DNA of 64,000 bases from Anaerocolumna sp. AGMB13020 (GTDB lineage: Bacteria > Bacillota > Clostridia > Lachnospirales > Lachnospiraceae), in contig NZ_CP136910.1 of NCBI RefSeq assembly GCF_033100115.1, positions 4,591,001 through 4,655,000 of the forward strand, given 5' to 3'. The notes beneath the pieces were generated by a model. That model had not been told where the DNA came from, did not search any database, and saw only the letters and a list, made by a program, of their open reading frames with translations. This document shows, one piece after another, positions 60,830-64,000 of this stretch. A program made the translations under genes and the position numbers. How positions within the stretch are numbered: position 1 is the first letter of the stretch; every line of letters starts with the position of its first letter.

Positions 60830-63800
60830 TTGGCTTGCTGTATAAAAATTCACTGGTAAAGATAAAGAAATCATTCGGAAGATATATATCACTGCTAGTT
60901 ATGGTTATGGTAGGTGTCGGTTTTTTTGCAGGGATACAGGCAAGTGCACCGGATATGTCAGCCGTTGCCGATCAGTATTATAGAGATTATAATCTGATGG
61001 ATTTTAAAATTGTCAGTTCCATGGGGCTTACAGAGGAGGATGTAGCGGCACTGAAGGCCCTTCGTAAAGCAGAGGCAGTAATACCTGCGTACTCACTGGA
61101 TGTCATGGCACAGGAATTGACTACAGGTAGTCAGAGCGGGAATCAGACTACTGGCGGACAGTCCGGTAATAGTCAGGCTACAGCTACAAGCGGTCTGACC
61201 GTCAGGCTTCATAGTCTGGAATCGGTTAATAAGGTAAAACTGGTTGACGGAAGAATGCCTCAAAAGGATACGGAGTGTATAACAGACAACAAGTCTTATA
61301 AAGTAGGAGATAAGCTTGTAATAACTGATGATGTCAGTGACAAGCTTAAGAACAAAGAGTTCACCGTGGTAGGAACTGTGGAATCGGTGCTCTATCTGGC
61401 AGAGGAATATGGAAGCACTACAAATGGAGACGGTAAACTATCTTCCTTTCTATTTATAAACAGCAGTAATTTTATCATGGATGTCTATACGGAAATCTAT
61501 CTGACAGCAGCAGGCACCAAGGATGCGATAGCTTATTCCGATGCTTATGATGAGGCCGCAGAGGAGCTTCAGGAACAGTTGGTAAGTATAAAGCCTGAGA
61601 GAGAAACGGCCCGTTATAATGAGATTTATAAGGAAGCAGATTCTGAAATCAGAGAAAATGAAGAGAAATTGAATTCAGAAAAAGCGAAAGGAGAAACAAA
61701 GCTTAAAGACGCTAAGACAGAACTTGACGATAATGCAAAAAAACTGGAAGACGGAAAAAGTGAGCTTAAAGAAAACGAGCAGACGCTAAAGGATAACAAG
61801 GAGAAACAGAATCGTGAATTTGCTGCTGCCAGGGTACAGATAGCTGATGGCTGGAAGGAGATTGACTCAGCACTTACCCAGAGCGGAACAAACCGGAAGG
61901 GGCTGAATACCAAAATAGCAGAACTGGAGACTGCACTTACTCAGCTAAAGGGGCAGGCAGCACAGCTCCCGGAAGGCAGTCCTTTAGCGGAACAGCTAAA
62001 TGCTTCCATTAAACAATATACAGAAGGCTATAACGGTATGTTAGCGTTAAGGGAATCCATTAATACGTTAACCGCAAAAGAGAAGGAGCTGAATGAGGGG
62101 ATTGAAACCTTTCAGACGGAGATTCAAAAAGCTGAGAAAGAAATCGCCAAAGGAAAAGCAGACATAAAAGAGAACGAGAAGAAGCTGGCTGACGGCTATG
62201 CAGAATATAATGAAAATCTTGATAAGTTCAATACTGAAATGGCAGATGCAGAAGGAAAGCTTAAGGATGCCAGAGAAGAACTGTCGAAACTGGAAAGGCC
62301 CAAATGGTATATACAGGACAGAGATGCGGCAGTAGGTTACACAAGCTTGAAAACGGATATTGATGTGGTCAACTCTGTTGCCGCAGTATTCCCTTTTTTC
62401 TTTATATTGCTTGGAATGCTTATGACCTCCAATTCCATGACCCGTATGATAGCAGAGGAACGAAGTGAACTTGGAACATTAACCTCACTTGGATACAGTG
62501 ACGGCAAGATTATTTCTACTTATCTGTTCTATATCCTCTCAGCTACCGGTCTGGGTTCAATCGTGGGATTTTATGCAGGCTGCAGTATTATACCGCCCTT
62601 AATTTATTCAAATTATCAGTATATCTTACCTTCACTCATACTAAAATATGATCTGGTGTCATTTCTTCAGATAGTGGGAGTGGCATTTGTATTGATGACC
62701 CTGGTTACGGTTGTTTCCTGTAACAAAGAATTAAAACAGAAGCCGGCAGCCCTCTTGCGTCCGGTTCCTCTGGCAAAAGGAAAAACTATTCTGTTAGAGC
62801 GAATCGCTCCGGTCTGGAAACGTCTTTCTTTTACCTGGAAAGTTACCATGCGTAATATATTCAGATTCAAAAAAAGAGCTTTAATGACCATTGTGGGTGT
62901 ATCCGGTTGTACAGCTTTGTTACTGGTCGGATTTGGCTTAAGGGATAGCATGCAGGGAGTGGCACAAAGACAATATGGTGAAATACTGCGCTATGGCAAC
63001 ATGATGATTCTGAAAGATGAGACGAAGAGTATTTCTGGAGAACTGGAAGACCTGTTGTCCAAAGAACAAGTTAATAATCCGCTGCTGATCAGACAGACAG
63101 CCTTCCAAAGCAGCAAAGGAAGAGTGGATAATGCAGACGGCTCTAAATTGAAATCAAAAGGAAAAACCCTGGATTCTTATGTTATTGTACCGGAGAATCA
63201 GGAAGGATTTAATGAATACTTTAACTTAAAAGATTCTAAAAGCGGGGTTGAAATTACCCTTAACGACAGCGGAGTTGTCCTGACAGAGAAATTAGCAGAG
63301 GTACTGGGGCTTGGCAAAGGAGATACCTTATCAGTGAAAGATACTGATAACAATGTATATTCCCTGACTGTCAGTGCAGTAACAGAAAACTACACCTCCC
63401 ATTATATCTATATGAGCAATGAACTGTATGATAAGATTTTTAGTGAAGCTCCCGCCTATAATACCATTGTATCTGATTTTATGGGGGATAAAGATACCTT
63501 GTCTGAGCATCTGATAGACAGTGGTCTTGTACTGAATGTGGTCTATACCGGTGATGTATTGGAGAAAGCCATTGAAAGCAATAACAGCCTGGATAGCATT
63601 ATTCTGCTTATAGTAGTGGTAGCATCGCTGCTGGCAATCATTGTTCTATACAACCTGACCTCTATTAATATCAGTGAAAGATTACGTGAAATAGCGACCC
63701 TTAAGGTACTTGGTTTTACGGATCAGGAGGCCAATGGCTACATCTATCGAGAAGCCATAATTCTTACAATTATCAGTGCCTGTGTCGGCCTGGTGCTGGG

Positions 63801-63990
63801 AATCTATCTCCATGATTTTATCGTTGGAATTGTAGAGAGAGATCAAATGATATTATCAAGAGAAATCAGTTGGGTCAGCTACGGCTTATCCTGGCTGATT
63901 ACCATGGCGTTTTCTCTAATAATGCAGATGGTAACTTATTTTAAGCTTAGGACTGTTGAAATGCTGGAATCTTTAAAATCTGTGGAATAA
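60823..63990 (+). CDS. Large FtsX-type ABC permease with extracellular coiled coil
   Basis: This 1055-residue membrane protein has helix 1 at about residues 18-38 and an extracellular MacB-like core with a Ser/Gln/Gly-rich insert (about 100-125). A long charged coiled coil follows (about 265-485, with heptad-rich ENEEKLNSEKAKGETKLKDA and similar). The first FtsX block of three helices is at about 515-640 (FPFFFILLGMLMTSNSMTRM). A second extracellular domain (about 710-910) and a second FtsX block (about 925-1050, SLLAIIVLYNLTSINISERL) end it. Mechanotransmission of this kind exports or extracts lipids, peptides or antibiotics. Starts GTG 60823 or 60826 overlap the ATPase stop. The gene is complete, ending 10 bp before the window edge. 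Confidence 0.92.
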   Translation: MVIGLLYKNSLVKIKKSFGRYISLLVMVMVGVGFFAGIQASAPDMSAVADQYYRDYNLMDFKIVSSMGLTEEDVAALKALRKAEAVIPAYSLDVMAQELTTGSQSGNQTTGGQSGNSQATATSGLTVRLHSLESVNKVKLVDGRMPQKDTECITDNKSYKVGDKLVITDDVSDKLKNKEFTVVGTVESVLYLAEEYGSTTNGDGKLSSFLFINSSNFIMDVYTEIYLTAAGTKDAIAYSDAYDEAAEELQEQLVSIKPERETARYNEIYKEADSEIRENEEKLNSEKAKGETKLKDAKTELDDNAKKLEDGKSELKENEQTLKDNKEKQNREFAAARVQIADGWKEIDSALTQSGTNRKGLNTKIAELETALTQLKGQAAQLPEGSPLAEQLNASIKQYTEGYNGMLALRESINTLTAKEKELNEGIETFQTEIQKAEKEIAKGKADIKENEKKLADGYAEYNENLDKFNTEMADAEGKLKDAREELSKLERPKWYIQDRDAAVGYTSLKTDIDVVNSVAAVFPFFFILLGMLMTSNSMTRMIAEERSELGTLTSLGYSDGKIISTYLFYILSATGLGSIVGFYAGCSIIPPLIYSNYQYILPSLILKYDLVSFLQIVGVAFVLMTLVTVVSCNKELKQKPAALLRPVPLAKGKTILLERIAPVWKRLSFTWKVTMRNIFRFKKRALMTIVGVSGCTALLLVGFGLRDSMQGVAQRQYGEILRYGNMMILKDETKSISGELEDLLSKEQVNNPLLIRQTAFQSSKGRVDNADGSKLKSKGKTLDSYVIVPENQEGFNEYFNLKDSKSGVEITLNDSGVVLTEKLAEVLGLGKGDTLSVKDTDNNVYSLTVSAVTENYTSHYIYMSNELYDKIFSEAPAYNTIVSDFMGDKDTLSEHLIDSGLVLNVVYTGDVLEKAIESNNSLDSIILLIVVVASLLAIIVLYNLTSINISERLREIATLKVLGFTDQEANGYIYREAIILTIISACVGLVLGIYLHDFIVGIVERDQMILSREISWVSYGLSWLITMAFSLIMQMVTYFKLRTVEMLESLKSVE

Positions 63991-64000
63991 GTTTAGAAGT

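Overview
This window reads as chromosomal DNA from a low-GC, Gram-positive, probably anaerobic and saccharolytic Firmicute. The best guess is a plant-polysaccharide-degrading Lachnospiraceae (Lachnoclostridium/Anaerocolumna type). Evidence: AT-rich intergenic DNA, strong AGGAGG-type ribosome binding sites, many TTG/GTG starts, consensus TTGACA-N17-TATAAT promoters, a secreted GH5 cellulase and GH16 glucanase, cytoplasmic GH31/GH74/GH43 enzymes, YesMN-type two-component control of a sugar ABC importer, and a clostridial-style ferredoxin protein. The species call is inference from gene families, not a database match.

Layout. 0.4-3.4 kb: family 2 glycosyltransferase and a secreted GH5 cellulase, convergent. 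4.1-14.0 kb: ferredoxin protein, MATE exporter, WYL regulator, DJ-1/PfpI protein, MarR regulator, MalT-like LuxR regulator, a lipoprotein and a small membrane protein. 14.3-19.9 kb: Rrf2 regulator with an FMN reductase; secreted GH16 glucanase with a ricin-type lectin; TetR regulator divergent from two flavodoxin-like oxidoreductases; a second TetR. 20.3-26.4 kb: a probable xyloglucan-oligosaccharide locus (AraC regulator, GH31, GH74, both enzymes without signal peptides). 26.6-31.8 kb: a frameshifted VOC gene, small lipoprotein and membrane proteins, and a DUF2339-like protein. 32.2-37.0 kb: a secreted tandem thioredoxin-fold protein with a single Cys, an SDF-family symporter, and a Ser/Thr-rich surface protein. 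37.1-39.7 kb: two DNA-repair-type proteins and a GAF-GGDEF diguanylate cyclase behind a structured leader. 40.4-42.2 kb: PadR regulator coupled to a SEDS (RodA/FtsW-like) protein carrying a HAAS-type N-terminal domain. 42.3-43.7 kb: VOC and cupin genes divergent from an HxlR regulator. 43.9-54.6 kb: response regulator and histidine kinase divergent from an ABC sugar importer, GH31 and GH43. 54.9-59.3 kb: two DEAD-box helicases flanking an RsmH paralog. 59.4-64 kb: TetR regulator divergent from a MacB/FtsX-type ABC exporter.

How it works together. The two secreted glycanases open beta-glucans outside the cell. Oligosaccharides would enter through ABC importers and be finished by the cytoplasmic GH31, GH74 and GH43 enzymes. 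Eleven transcription regulators sit in 64 kb, most next to one or two target genes, and several have readable palindromic operators on consensus promoters (Rrf2, PadR, HxlR, two TetR, MarR).

Most notable: (1) a 214-bp near-perfect inverted-repeat element; (2) a closed multi-helix RNA leader before the diguanylate cyclase gene; (3) the PadR-SEDS pair with twin palindromic operators; (4) the secreted single-Cys thioredoxin-fold/symporter/surface-protein cluster; (5) at least eight unrelated short tandem-repeat arrays scattered between and within genes. No tRNA, rRNA, CRISPR array, transposase or prophage gene was seen.
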